Positions 26,501-34,268 of a stretch of DNA of 64,000 nt are shown here, piece by piece; the first letter of the stretch is position 1; each line of letters opens with the position of its first letter. The notes under the pieces were generated by a model. That model was not told the DNA's origin. It did not search any database and was given only the letters and a program-made list of their open reading frames with translations. The translations under genes were made by a program, and so were the position numbers. The DNA comes from Planctomycetota bacterium (GTDB lineage Bacteria; Planctomycetota; UBA1135; UBA2386): contig JACKIC010000009.1 of assembly GCA_020638655.1 (NCBI GenBank), forward strand, positions 124,001 through 188,000, read 5' to 3'.

Positions 26501-27467
26501 CGGCTACGCGATCGCGTTGGCCGGCGACGTCGACGGCGACGGCGACGAGGACTGGCTGATCGGCGCACCCGCCGGCAATCGCGACGCCCGCTATGCCTTC
26601 GTCGACGTGATCTCCGGTCGCGACCACCGCAGGCTCGCCCGCGTCACCGACGAGGCCTCGGCGTTCGGCGTCGCCGTCTGTGGCGTCGGCGACTGGAACG
26701 CCGACGGCTGCGCCGACTTCGCGGTCGGCATCCCGCCGATCGTGCGCAACGCCACGGCCCAGGGGCGCGTGATCGTCTACTCGGGCCGCGACCGGAGTGT
26801 GCTGCGCACGTTCACCAACCAGGTCCCCGGTCTGTGGTTCGGCGCCGAGCTCGCGGACCTCGGCGACGCCGACGGCGACGGCGTGCACGACCTCGCGGTC
26901 AGCGGCAACTTCGGCGCCGCCCCCGGCCGCGCGGTGCTCTACTCGGGCCGCACCGGCGAGGTGCTGCACACCTGGAGCGACGACGAACCGAGCAGCGGGT
27001 TCGGTGTGATGCTCACCGCCGTGGGCGACTTCGACGGCGACGGCCGCGGCGATCTCGCCGTCAGCGCCGTGCGCGCCGAGGCGAACGGCGGCACCGACCG
27101 CGTGCTGATCTACTCGGGGCGCACGGGCGCGCTGATCACCGCCTTGCGCGGCGACCGGCCGGGCTCGCTGTTCGGTCTGGGGGTGACCAGCTACCGCGTC
27201 GCCGGCCAGCGCACGCCGTGGCTCGTGATCGGCGCGCCGCGAGGCGGTGACAGCGCCGGCGGCACCGTCGTGGTGTTCACCGGGGCCGGCGAGATGGTCT
27301 CGACGCTGCAGGGACCCGCGGGCATGGCTGGGTTCGGCAGCGCCGTGGTGGCGGGTGAGGACATCGATGGCGACGGCCGCCCCGAACTGTTCGTGTCGAG
27401 TCCGGGAGTGCCGGCCAAGTTGGCGGTGAGCCGCATCGACTCGCGACAGATGCGCTTCGGGCGATAG
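23589..27467 (+). CDS. Receptor-like Ser/Thr protein kinase with C-terminal FG-GAP propeller
   Basis: A 1292-aa protein. The kinase domain (about 68-365) has the glycine loop GRGGMG (75-80), Lys97 in VAIKV, catalytic HRDVKPAN (217-223), DFG (236-238) and the APE-like SPEQ. A single membrane helix follows (about 379-400). The next 500 residues are helical with TPR-like pairs. From about 910 to the end are FG-GAP/VCBS repeats with calcium-type loops (DVDGDGDED, DADGDGVHD, DFDGDGRGD, DIDGDGRPE), predicted to form a beta-propeller outside the cytoplasm. It starts with TTG overlapping the sigma factor stop. The likely role is to sense a ligand through the propeller and phosphorylate the co-encoded ECF sigma factor or its partner (inference). 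Confidence 0.92.
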   Translation: MTSSQTDEPAFADLLDELLAELLNGDEPDLAAAAARHPQAAHRIDEAYRLANSVAGRRVSTRPVLRGYEIVRELGRGGMGTVYLARQADLDREVAIKVLPHSFGLSAHSRQRFLEEAKALARVEHDNIVGIHRIVDDGDLLAFEMEFVDGPSLQEVLAHLREVRAGGVAPTLQHVADLLGLPLAELGAPNLTMFFVRLGRAIGRALGAVHRAGFVHRDVKPANILLRQNGQPVLADFGLVRDTQLELSHKTGFVGTPVYSSPEQLRGTAPIGAATDVYALGVTLYECLTLAPPFAGRTTTDLLSRIESGRIPPLRRNQPEAPRDLETILAHAMELEPPRRYRDGNAFADDLQRLLDLLPIQARPASLLRRATKFARRNRLPLAAGCLGAALVAAAMFPVIDYVQAADRNKQIAQQEVRAARQELLSREVRRAVWQRSLWGGASGGAGDQDRTAEAALQRCVEHCDKALAAAPDDGDARRDRAVVRMALWLRQVTIDNSDSLAAAQAAPEYRARAAALPPLTQRFAAASVSGEADQLDIEAELRRAPADDRSSFGLLAFLTGDLRWCEVAWEERGDAPGAQDPLRDAVLGLIYLTDGAPERAFVRLRSAQRALPEVGLGLEIADAALAMGETELAQRWLDRTEAADDVGDVRKRLQADLRLAAGDTEAASRVYEGLARASIVDPTPHYRLAQLQMRAGDLEAAGRQLDELLLWWPAMTRLRLDRARVALLRRDVPAYVTQVLSVLADDRPRLSAGSAADLLEILRIGGLDRLHGELRAKLNAPRSGRSFLGGEVPLTTILPERIVDELQHLLPALGAAARRAVHLLGKPMPLDPVSAGLLVLTPLAANRLPGIATCWSPAQNLAIEAWPLLVAKAYPVLHSILWSTVSAVMPTQWSMIDMRRVIPPADLAPELSFGTRLQRGADWTGDGMHELLISAPPRDPSLARGRVLVVDGRTLERLADLSDDSADNIYGYAIALAGDVDGDGDEDWLIGAPAGNRDARYAFVDVISGRDHRRLARVTDEASAFGVAVCGVGDWNADGCADFAVGIPPIVRNATAQGRVIVYSGRDRSVLRTFTNQVPGLWFGAELADLGDADGDGVHDLAVSGNFGAAPGRAVLYSGRTGEVLHTWSDDEPSSGFGVMLTAVGDFDGDGRGDLAVSAVRAEANGGTDRVLIYSGRTGALITALRGDRPGSLFGLGVTSYRVAGQRTPWLVIGAPRGGDSAGGTVVVFTGAGEMVSTLQGPAGMAGFGSAVVAGEDIDGDGRPELFVSSPGVPAKLAVSRIDSRQMRFGR

Positions 27468-27564
27468 GCGGAAAGCAGCGGATTCCGCGACGCGGTTGGC
27501 CAACGCGGCGGGGAAGGCTCCTTGGCGTCTCCAGCCCTAGCCCTCCAACCGCTTTCCCCCCACC

Positions 27565-28947
27565 ATGAAGAACGTTTCCCTCGGCGGCCTCACGCTCGCC
27601 ATCGCCTGCTCCCCCCTCGCCGCGCAGTGGAACCAGGCCAGCCCGGCCACCTCCCCGTCGGCCCGCTCGGGCCACGCCCTGTGCTACGACTCGACCGGCA
27701 ACCGCGCCCTGCTGTTCGGCGGCTCGGCCGGCTTCTCGACCAGCAACGAGACCTGGAGCTTCGACGGCAGCAACTGGACGCAGCTGAGCCCGATCGCGTC
27801 GCCGACCGGCAAGACCGGCATGGAACTGGTGCACGACCCGATCCGCGGCGTCACCGTGATGTACGGCAGCATGAGCACGTCGTTCTTCGGCGGCCCCTCG
27901 GTCGACGAGACCTGGGAATTCGACGGCACCACCTGGACCCAGGTGTTCCCGGTCACCACGCCCGGCGGCCTCGGCAACTACGGCGCCTGCTACGACCTCC
28001 TGCGCCAGCGCGTCGTGATCTACGGCGGCAGCGCCGACAGCTTCTTCCCGATCGCCGAGAGCGGCACGTGGGAATTCGACGGCACCAACTGGACCCAGAT
28101 GCAGGTGCCGGCGACCCCCGGCCCGCTCGAGCGGCCGTCGATGTGCTTCAGCATCAACCTCGGCAAGACCGTCATGTTCGGCGGCATCGACCCGCAGATC
28201 GGCGGCAACGACACGACCTGGCTCTACGACGGCACCAGCTGGACCGCTGCCAACGTCGTCGGCGTCAAGCCGAGCCCGCGCACCGGCGCCGAGATGGTCT
28301 ACGACTCCAATCGCGGCGTCTGCGTGCTGAGCGGCGGCGTCGATCCGATGACCGGCCAGGCGATCGTCGAGACCTGGGAGTTCGACGGCACCAGCTGGGC
28401 GCAGATGCCCAGCGTCAACACCGGCCGCTACGGCCACTCGATGGCCTACCTGCCCGCGCAGAAGCAGGTCCTGCAGTTCGGCGGCATCGACCCGTCGACG
28501 TTCAGCGACCTGGCCGACACCTGGGAATACGGCGCCAAGTCGCGCACGTTCGGCACCGGCTGCGCCGGCAGCAACGGCGTGCCGGCCCTCGCGGCCGTCG
28601 ACGCGCCGCGCCTGGGCGCGACCTACACGCTCAACGTCACCAACCTGGTGCCCTCGAGCGCCTTCGCCTTCATGGCGACCGGCCTCTCGGACCAGACCGG
28701 CCCGTTCGGCGCGCTGCCGTTCTCGCTCGCGGGCTTCGGCATGCCGGGCTGCTCGGCCCTGGTCAGCGGTGAGGCGCTGGTGCTGATCCCGGCGACGGCC
28801 GGCACCGCCACCTGGAACGCGACCATGCCCAACGCCGCGGCCTTCATGGGGCTGACGCTGTTCCAGCAGGCGATCTCGTTCGACGCCGCGGCCAACGCCG
28901 CCGGCCTCACCGTCAGCAACGCCCACGCGGGCGTGGTGGGCCGCTGA
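27565..28947 (+). CDS. Secreted kelch-repeat protein with shared C-terminal module
   Basis: A 460-aa protein with a signal peptide (KNVSLGGLTLAIACSPLAAQ). At least five kelch-type repeats of about 50 residues follow, each with a Gly-Gly pair and an ETWEFDGTxW strand (for example VDETWEFDGTTWTQV). They predict a galactose-oxidase-like propeller. From FGTGCAGSNGVP (about 331) to the end is a separate module of about 125 residues, containing AGFGMPGC and ending FDAAANAAGLTVSNAHAGVVGR. The same module closes the next protein and the one at 38950. No copper-site residues were identified, so enzyme activity is not claimed. The stop overlaps the next gene's start (TGATG). Confidence 0.88.
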   Translation: MKNVSLGGLTLAIACSPLAAQWNQASPATSPSARSGHALCYDSTGNRALLFGGSAGFSTSNETWSFDGSNWTQLSPIASPTGKTGMELVHDPIRGVTVMYGSMSTSFFGGPSVDETWEFDGTTWTQVFPVTTPGGLGNYGACYDLLRQRVVIYGGSADSFFPIAESGTWEFDGTNWTQMQVPATPGPLERPSMCFSINLGKTVMFGGIDPQIGGNDTTWLYDGTSWTAANVVGVKPSPRTGAEMVYDSNRGVCVLSGGVDPMTGQAIVETWEFDGTSWAQMPSVNTGRYGHSMAYLPAQKQVLQFGGIDPSTFSDLADTWEYGAKSRTFGTGCAGSNGVPALAAVDAPRLGATYTLNVTNLVPSSAFAFMATGLSDQTGPFGALPFSLAGFGMPGCSALVSGEALVLIPATAGTATWNATMPNAAAFMGLTLFQQAISFDAAANAAGLTVSNAHAGVVGR

Positions 28948-30320
28948 TGCCTGCCGGGCGGTGTCTACTCGCTGCCGCGCTGGCGACGACCCCGGTCGTC
29001 GCGCAGTGGGGCCCGACCCCCGCGACGACACCGCCCCTCGAGCGATCGGGTGCGCTGCTCGCCTACGACCTGCCGAACACGCGCGTGCTGCTGTTCGGCG
29101 GCAACTGGAGCAACGAGTTCTGGGCGCTCGACAACGGCGCCTGGACGCAGCTGACGCCGGCGACGCTGCCGTCGCCGCGCGCCCGCGCCGCCCTCGCCGT
29201 CGACACCCTGCTCGGCAACGTGCTGCTCTACGGCGGTGACGACGGCAACAACCGCCTCGCCAACGACGAGACCTGGGTCTACGACGGCACCGACTGGAGC
29301 CTCGCGACGACGCTGCTGTCGCCGGGCGGCCTCGCGCGCCACAGCATGGCGTTCGACCTGGTGCGGCAGACGACCGTGCTGTTCGGCGGTCGCCACGACA
29401 GCTGGGTGCCGACGCAGCTGCGCAACGAGACCTGGGAATTCGCCAACGGCGCGTGGTCGCAGGCGTTCCCCACCAACGTGCCGCCCGCGCGCGGCGACGC
29501 GGCGATGTGTTATCAGCCGGCCCTGGGTCAGGTGCTGATGTTCGGCGGCCACGACGGCAACGACGTGCCCTTCGACGACACCTGGGCCTTCGACGGCACC
29601 GACTGGACGCAGCTCAACGTCACCGGCCCGCGGCCCGCGGCCCGCGCCGGCGCGCGCATGGCGCAGATCCTGACGCGCAACATCGCCGTGCTCATGGGCG
29701 GCCAGGACTCGCAGACGCTGCAGATCTACAACGACACCTGGGAGCACGACGGCGTCAACTGGCGCCAGGTGAACGGCACCTACGGCGGCGTCTACCCGGC
29801 CCGCGCCGAGTTCGGCATGACCCACGACCTGGTGCGCGACCGGCTCGTGCTGTTCGGCGGCCGGATCGCCAACAACGGGCTGCGCAACGACGTCTGGGAG
29901 TACGGCGCGCAGTTCCAGCCCTTCGGCAGCGGCTGCGTCGGCAGCAACGGCGTGCCGACGCTGACGGCCGGCAACCCGCCCCAGCTCGGCCAGACGACCA
30001 CCGCGGTGCTGTCGAACCTCGACCTCTCCAGCGGCGTGGCGCTGATGGCGGTCGGCCTGTCGCGCCAGCAGTGGGCGCTCGGCCCGCTGCCCGCGCTGCT
30101 CAGCGGCTACGGCATGCCCGGCTGCCGCGTCTACACCAGCTGCGACGCGTTCACCGCGATCCCCAGCAGCGGCGGCACCGCGACCTGGAGTTGGAACGTG
30201 CCGACGTGGCCCGGCTTCCTGGGTGAGGCGTTCCACCTGCAGGGCCTGTCGCTCGACCCGGGCGCCAACGCCGCCGGCGCGGTCGTGAGCAACGCGGCCA
30301 CGATCGTGCTCGGCACCTGA
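28947..30320 (+). CDS. Second secreted kelch-repeat protein, paralogue of the preceding gene
   Basis: A 457-aa protein with a signal peptide (RCLLAAALATTPVVAQ), kelch repeats (VLLFGGNWSNEFWALDNG, VLLYGGDDGNN, DTWAFDGTDWTQ, RLVLFGGRIANNG) and the same C-terminal module. That module runs from FGSGCVGSNGVPTL through SGYGMPGC to LDPGANAAGAVVSNAATIVLGT. It overlaps the first kelch gene by one base (TGATG), so both are made from one message. Sequence divergence is considerable, so the duplication is old. They probably bind surface glycans or other proteins; this is inference from the fold. Confidence 0.88.
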   Translation: MPAGRCLLAAALATTPVVAQWGPTPATTPPLERSGALLAYDLPNTRVLLFGGNWSNEFWALDNGAWTQLTPATLPSPRARAALAVDTLLGNVLLYGGDDGNNRLANDETWVYDGTDWSLATTLLSPGGLARHSMAFDLVRQTTVLFGGRHDSWVPTQLRNETWEFANGAWSQAFPTNVPPARGDAAMCYQPALGQVLMFGGHDGNDVPFDDTWAFDGTDWTQLNVTGPRPAARAGARMAQILTRNIAVLMGGQDSQTLQIYNDTWEHDGVNWRQVNGTYGGVYPARAEFGMTHDLVRDRLVLFGGRIANNGLRNDVWEYGAQFQPFGSGCVGSNGVPTLTAGNPPQLGQTTTAVLSNLDLSSGVALMAVGLSRQQWALGPLPALLSGYGMPGCRVYTSCDAFTAIPSSGGTATWSWNVPTWPGFLGEAFHLQGLSLDPGANAAGAVVSNAATIVLGT

Positions 30321-30328
30321 GCGATCGG

Positions 30329-31255
30329 CTACAGGAAGCGCGCCACGTCTGCGGCGTTGGCGCGGTGGCCGCGCAAACCCGCGAGCGTGCCGCGCAGCTT
30401 CGCGAACGCCGCGGTCGGCCCCAGCAACAAGGTCAGCGGCCACAGCAGCACGTCGAAGCACAACCACGCCGCCCACGCGATGGCCGTGCCGTGCGCGCGC
30501 AGGTAGCGCACCGCGTTGTTGGCCATCAGGAACTTGCGCAGCGGCGAGCGGCCGCCGCCCGACGAGGCGCCGGCGACGTGCGTGACCTGCTGCCACGGCA
30601 GCCACACGATGCGGCCGCCGCGTTCGCGCAGGCGGTCGCACAGGTCGACGTCTTCCCAGTACATGAAGTAGCGCTCGTCGAAGCCGCCCAGCGCGACGAG
30701 CTCGGCGGTGCGGTACAGCACGCAGGCCGCCGGCAGGAACGGCACGTCCTGCGGGCCCAGGTCCCGCGGCGCGGGCGGTCCCCCGTGGCCGAGTAGGCGC
30801 AGCGCGTTGGGGCCGAAGCGCAGCGCGCCGCCCGCGGCCCACACGGTGCCGTCGGGGAACAGCACGGTCGGCCCGACGGCGCTGACGCGCGCGTCGTTGG
30901 CGAGCACCTCGGCGAGCACTTGCACGACCTGTGGCGGCACGCGCAGGTCGTTGTTGAGCACGAACGTGAACTCGGCGCCGCGCTGCTGCGCCCAGGCGAT
31001 GCCGCGGTTCATGCCGCCGGTGAAGCCCTGGTTGTCGGGCAGGGCGAGCAGCTCGACGGCGTGCGCGGAGGCCGGCAGCTGGCGCAGCGCCTGCTGCAGC
31101 CGCTCAGCGGATCCGTCGCCCGAGCCGTTGTCGATCACGACGATCGCCAGCGGTTCGTCCTCGACCGCGAGCAGGTCCGCGAGGCACTGCAGGGTCAGGT
31201 CGGGCTGCCGCCAGTTGAGCAGCAGCGCCGCGACGCGCGCGCCGCGCTCAGCCAC
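30329..31255 (-). CDS. GT2 glycosyltransferase (rhamnosyltransferase-like)
   Basis: A 308-aa family-2 glycosyltransferase. The GT-A core shows VAALLLNWRQPDLTLQCLADL, VIDNGSGDGSAE and the DxD motif as LNNDLRVPP. The acceptor side carries GGFDERYFMYWEDVDLCDRL, the ED-type catalytic-base segment common in WbbL-like rhamnosyltransferases. A hydrophobic C-terminal segment (AAWLCFDVLLWPLTLLLGPTA) suggests membrane association. The start is GTG at 31255, overlapping the end of the preceding GT2 gene by 8 bp, so it is the second gene of a two-gene operon. The sugar is unknown. Confidence 0.9.
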   Translation of the reverse strand: MAERGARVAALLLNWRQPDLTLQCLADLLAVEDEPLAIVVIDNGSGDGSAERLQQALRQLPASAHAVELLALPDNQGFTGGMNRGIAWAQQRGAEFTFVLNNDLRVPPQVVQVLAEVLANDARVSAVGPTVLFPDGTVWAAGGALRFGPNALRLLGHGGPPAPRDLGPQDVPFLPAACVLYRTAELVALGGFDERYFMYWEDVDLCDRLRERGGRIVWLPWQQVTHVAGASSGGGRSPLRKFLMANNAVRYLRAHGTAIAWAAWLCFDVLLWPLTLLLGPTAAFAKLRGTLAGLRGHRANAADVARFL

Positions 31256-32306
31256 AGAGCCACCTCACGAGCGACCAGTAGATCGCGAAGAAGCGGTCGA
31301 GCGCGCGCCGCAGGGCGCCCTTGCCGCCGCGGTCGGCGAGCCCCGGGTGCACGGTCATGGCCGAACTCACCAGCAGGTCGCGGTCGGCGATGGTGCGGCC
31401 GCGCTGCGCGGCGCCGCGCGCGGCGATCGCCTTGGGGATCAGCTGCAGCAGCGACCACTTGCCGCGCCACCAGTGGCCGGCGTGACCGCGCGCGTGGCCG
31501 AACGACGCGTAGACCACGCCGTAGACGAGCTGCGCCGGCAGGGTCAACAGCAGCGTGCGCCAGCGCATGCAGGTGAGCAGCACGTAGTAGCGGTTGCGGC
31601 TGTGGAAGAAGGTGCGACGCGCGGGATAGGCGGCCTCGGCGCCGCGCATCGACAGGCCCGCGGTGCCGGCGAGGTGCACGCAGTGCGCGTCACCGGCGAG
31701 CCACGCGTGGTAGCCGCGCAGGCGCAGCTTGTAGGCGAGCTGCGTATCCTCGTAGAGGAAGAACAGGTTCTCGTCCGAGCCGCCGGCCAGCTCGTAGAGG
31801 GCCTTGGGGATCAGGAAGCACAGGGCGATCGGCGCGCCGATCGGCCGCGCCCCGGGCTCGACCTCGGCGAGCGGCCGGTACCAGTTGTGCAGCACGAGCG
31901 TGCCCAGGAAGTGCAGGTCGCCGCCGTCGTAGTGCACGACCGCCTGGTCGTCGCCGCACAGCGAGCGCGCCTGGACCATCGCCGCCTTGGGGTCGCTCGC
32001 CAGCACGCGCAGCAGTTCGGCGACGGCCCCCGGCTGCAGCACGACGTCGTTGTCGACGAACAGGCACAGGTCCCCCGCCGCCGCGGCGGCGCCCGCGTTG
32101 CGGGCCAGGGACGGCCCGCCGTTGCGGCCCGTATCGACGACCTTCACGGTCGGGAAGTTCGCCGCGACGAATTCGCGCGAGCCGTCGTCGCTGTGGTTGT
32201 CGACGAGCAGGACCTCATCTGGCGCAGGTACTTGCGCCAGCAAGGCTTCGAGGCACCGACCCAGGTAGGAACGGCCGTTCCAGTTGACGACGATCGCGCT
32301 GAGCAC
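31248..32306 (-). CDS. GT2 glycosyltransferase
   Basis: A 352-aa family-2 glycosyltransferase with the N-terminal LSAIVVNWNGRSYLGRCLEAL, LVDNHSDDGS and DxD-type LFVDNDVVLQP. The acceptor segment is GGSDENLFFLYEDTQLAYKLRLRGY cut into the usual GG...ED pattern. A long C-terminal region with amphipathic and hydrophobic segments (LPAQLVYGVVYASFGHA) suggests membrane contact. The start codon is GTG at 32306. A TAGGAT box ends nine bases upstream, just past the terminator of the preceding operon, so this gene appears to open its own transcription unit. Confidence 0.9.
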   Translation of the reverse strand: MLSAIVVNWNGRSYLGRCLEALLAQVPAPDEVLLVDNHSDDGSREFVAANFPTVKVVDTGRNGGPSLARNAGAAAAAGDLCLFVDNDVVLQPGAVAELLRVLASDPKAAMVQARSLCGDDQAVVHYDGGDLHFLGTLVLHNWYRPLAEVEPGARPIGAPIALCFLIPKALYELAGGSDENLFFLYEDTQLAYKLRLRGYHAWLAGDAHCVHLAGTAGLSMRGAEAAYPARRTFFHSRNRYYVLLTCMRWRTLLLTLPAQLVYGVVYASFGHARGHAGHWWRGKWSLLQLIPKAIAARGAAQRGRTIADRDLLVSSAMTVHPGLADRGGKGALRRALDRFFAIYWSLVRWLCG

Positions 32307-32315
32307 GCGGCGGCG

Positions 32316-32321
32316 ATCCTA
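32316..32321 (-). promoter_or_regulatory. TAnnnT -10-like box before the two-gene GT operon
   Basis: Minus strand CCTAGGATCGCCGCCGC precedes the GTG at 32306. TAGGAT ends nine bases from the start. It lies immediately downstream of the terminator at 32345-32385, as expected for a new transcription unit. Confidence 0.45.
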
Positions 32322-32344
32322 GGCGGGGTGAGGGGAGGCCACGG

Positions 32345-32385
32345 CAAAAAAAACGGGTGATCGCCTCCCGTCAGGCGATCACCCT
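32345..32385 (-). terminator. Strong intrinsic terminator of the five-gene glycan operon
   Basis: A perfect 12-bp stem (minus strand GGGTGATCGCCT pairing with AGGCGATCACCC, positions 32355-32384, 6-base loop) is followed on the minus strand by an uninterrupted run of eight T (32346-32353). It ends minus-strand transcription 230 bp after the last glycosyltransferase gene of the upstream operon. It is the clearest rho-independent terminator in the window. Confidence 0.9.
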
Positions 32386-32515
32386 CCCTTGCACATCTCT
32401 CGTCTCGGCCCCCACGCTGCATCGTTGGGGAGAACATCGCGGGAAGCCGAGCGTGGACCCCGGGCTCGCACCCTGGGTCCTGGCGTAGGGCGTCATCTGG
32501 CCGCGAACGGCCGGA
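32386..32515 (-). ncRNA. Candidate structured RNA in the glycan-operon spacer
   Basis: The 307-bp spacer between 32307 and 32613 has no coding potential but is unusually rich in local pairing on the strand that ends at the terminator. A GGCCG-TTCG-CGGCC hairpin lies at 32499-32512. A two-tier hairpin, GGACCC outside and GGG/CCC inside, lies at 32455-32480. Two 6-bp long-range pairings, 404-409 with 446-451 and 412-417 with 451-456 (last three digits), exclude one another. It may be an independent small RNA or the 3' untranslated region of the operon. It was not matched to 6S RNA, tmRNA, RNase P or a known riboswitch. Confidence 0.35.
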
Positions 32516-32613
32516 TCATTCCGCAGAAAATCACCGCCGACCCGAGCCGCCTCGTTTCGAGACACCGCCCCCCCACCGGGCTTCGGCGCTTGCTGTCGGG
32601 CGATTCGACGGTC

Positions 32614-33537
32614 TCACCGCAGCGGCGGCTCGAAGTCCGGGTGCCGGCAGACCTGCCGGTGCCGCAGGCAGTAGGGCAGGCTCCACAGGGCCGCGACCGT
32701 CGCCTTGACGCAGACCCAGTACCCCCACGGCACGCCCTTGATGTTGTCGAACAGCCCGATCGTGCCGACCGCGTCCGCGACCTCGCCGCCGTCGGCCTTC
32801 TTCTTGCCGCCCAGCCCCTTCCTGAGGAACGCGAACGGGAAGCCGACCACCTGGGTCCACGGCAGGTACTTGAAGGCGTAGAGCCAGAAATTGCGCACGT
32901 GGTAGTAGAGGCTGCGTCTGCCGTGGCGCATGCCGAACGGCGCCTTGTGGAAGACCTCGACGCTCGGGAACATCTTCACGCGGTAACCGAGGTTGAGCAG
33001 CCGCGTGGTGAGGTCGCGCTCGTTGCCGAAGATGAAGAAGCGGATGTCGTACCAGCGCGCCTGCCGCAGCGCGTCGGCGCGCGCCATCGAGCCGCAGCCG
33101 CGGAACGTCGGCAGGTAACGCTCGGCGTTGATCTTCGGCGAGTCCTTGTACCAGTCCGGCATCTCGGGCTCGATCACCTTGGGCGACAGGATCGCGGTGG
33201 TCTCGGGCTCGGTCGCGAACTTGGCGAGCATCTGCTCGACGAAGGTCTTGGGCAGCACCACGTCGTCGTCGAGGATGCCGACGAACTCGCCGCGCGCGCT
33301 CGCGAACCCGACGTTGAACGTCTCGCAGGCGCCGTAGCGCGAGTGCGGCATGCGGATCAGGTGCACCCACGGGAACTCGGCGAGCACCATCTCGGGGGTG
33401 CCGTCGCTGCTGTCGTTGTCGACGACGATCACCTGGTCGGCGGGCACGGTCTGCGCCGCGATCGACTGCAGGTTCTCGCGCAGGTCGTCCTTGCGGTTCC
33501 AGACCGAGATCACCAACGAGACGGTCGGCTTGCTCAC
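32614..33537 (-). CDS. GT2 glycosyltransferase
   Basis: A 307-aa family-2 glycosyltransferase. Motifs are VSLVISVWNRKDDLRENLQS, VIVVDNDSSDGTPE and DxD as VGILDDDVVLPK. The acceptor region has RFFIFGNERDLTTRLLNLGY in place of the usual GGF-DE-F-xED. The C-terminal stretch is aromatic and basic, with possible membrane contact (YAFKYLPWTQVVGFPFAFL). The start is GTG at 33537, inside a GTGA overlap with the PIG-L stop. It is the last gene of the five-gene operon; the strong terminator lies 230 bp beyond its stop. Confidence 0.9.
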   Translation of the reverse strand: MSKPTVSLVISVWNRKDDLRENLQSIAAQTVPADQVIVVDNDSSDGTPEMVLAEFPWVHLIRMPHSRYGACETFNVGFASARGEFVGILDDDVVLPKTFVEQMLAKFATEPETTAILSPKVIEPEMPDWYKDSPKINAERYLPTFRGCGSMARADALRQARWYDIRFFIFGNERDLTTRLLNLGYRVKMFPSVEVFHKAPFGMRHGRRSLYYHVRNFWLYAFKYLPWTQVVGFPFAFLRKGLGGKKKADGGEVADAVGTIGLFDNIKGVPWGYWVCVKATVAALWSLPYCLRHRQVCRHPDFEPPLR

Positions 33538-34268
33538 GCTTCGTCCTTCATCACGATCGCCTGCAGCGCCTCGCCGGCCTTGCTGGCGCGCACCAGGTCG
33601 GCCTTGGGCAGGTCGACGAACAGCTCGCCGTAGAGCACGCCGCCGATGTCGAGGTTGACGGTGTTGGCGCGGTCGCGGTGCTCGCTCATGCCGGGCAGGT
33701 CGATGTAGACGTTCTGCGAAGCGTAGGCCTGCAGCGCCTTGTACTTGAGCGGATAGACGTCGGTGGTGTCGAACAGCGTGCCGCCGGGCACGACGTGGTT
33801 GACGCCGTAGAGCAGGCAACGGCAGTCGTCGGCGAGCGCGTCGCTGGCCGCGACGGTGGCGCGCGCGACGGCGCGGTGGTCGCGGTGGGCCTCGCCGCAC
33901 CAGAACGAATACAGCACGCGCGGCTGCACCTTCGCGAACAGCGCGCGCAGCCGCCGCGTGAGGTCGTCGAGGTGCTCGGGCAGCTCGCCGTCGGGCATGT
34001 CCCAGTGCTCGGCCTCGCCGATGCCCAGCCGAGCCAGCGCCTCCTTGCCCTCGCGCCGCCGCACGGCGCAGATGTCGTCTTCGCGAGCGCCGGGGTCACC
34101 CTTGGCGCCGTCGGTGCAGTGCACGACGTGCACCGCGTGCCCCTGCCGCGCGTGCCAGGCGAGCATGCCGCCGGCGCCGATCACCTCGTCGTCGGGGTGC
34201 GCGGCGAGCACCAACACGGGCGGCGTCAGCGGCTCGCGCGGCAACAGCGGACAGAAGCGGTGCTTCAT
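33534..34268 (-). CDS. PIG-L / LmbE family N-acetylglucosamine deacetylase
   Basis: A 244-aa member of the LmbE/PIG-L metal-dependent deacetylases. The zinc site is AAHPDDEVIGAGG near the N-terminus with its distal His in GEAHRDHRAV. The WDMPDGELPEH segment is typical of the family. Members remove acetyl from N-acetylglucosaminyl conjugates (GPI precursors, mycothiol, bacillithiol) or from sugars on glycans. Placed between a GT4 and a GT2 gene in an operon where each junction is a 4-bp overlap, it probably deacetylates the growing surface glycan. ATG at 34268 overlaps the GT4 stop (ATGA). Confidence 0.92.
   Translation of the reverse strand: MKHRFCPLLPREPLTPPVLVLAAHPDDEVIGAGGMLAWHARQGHAVHVVHCTDGAKGDPGAREDDICAVRRREGKEALARLGIGEAEHWDMPDGELPEHLDDLTRRLRALFAKVQPRVLYSFWCGEAHRDHRAVARATVAASDALADDCRCLLYGVNHVVPGGTLFDTTDVYPLKYKALQAYASQNVYIDLPGMSEHRDRANTVNLDIGGVLYGELFVDLPKADLVRASKAGEALQAIVMKDEA

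Noticed and set aside
23598..27503. A very long open frame on the minus strand opposite the kinase gene
   Set aside because: It is Arg/Ala/Gly/His-rich without recognisable domains and mirrors the codon pattern of a convincing kinase on the plus strand. High GC content makes such antisense frames common.
32455..32480. Hairpin GGACCC...GGGTCC as a terminator
   Set aside because: No U-run follows on either strand, and a much better terminator lies about 100 bp further along the minus strand.
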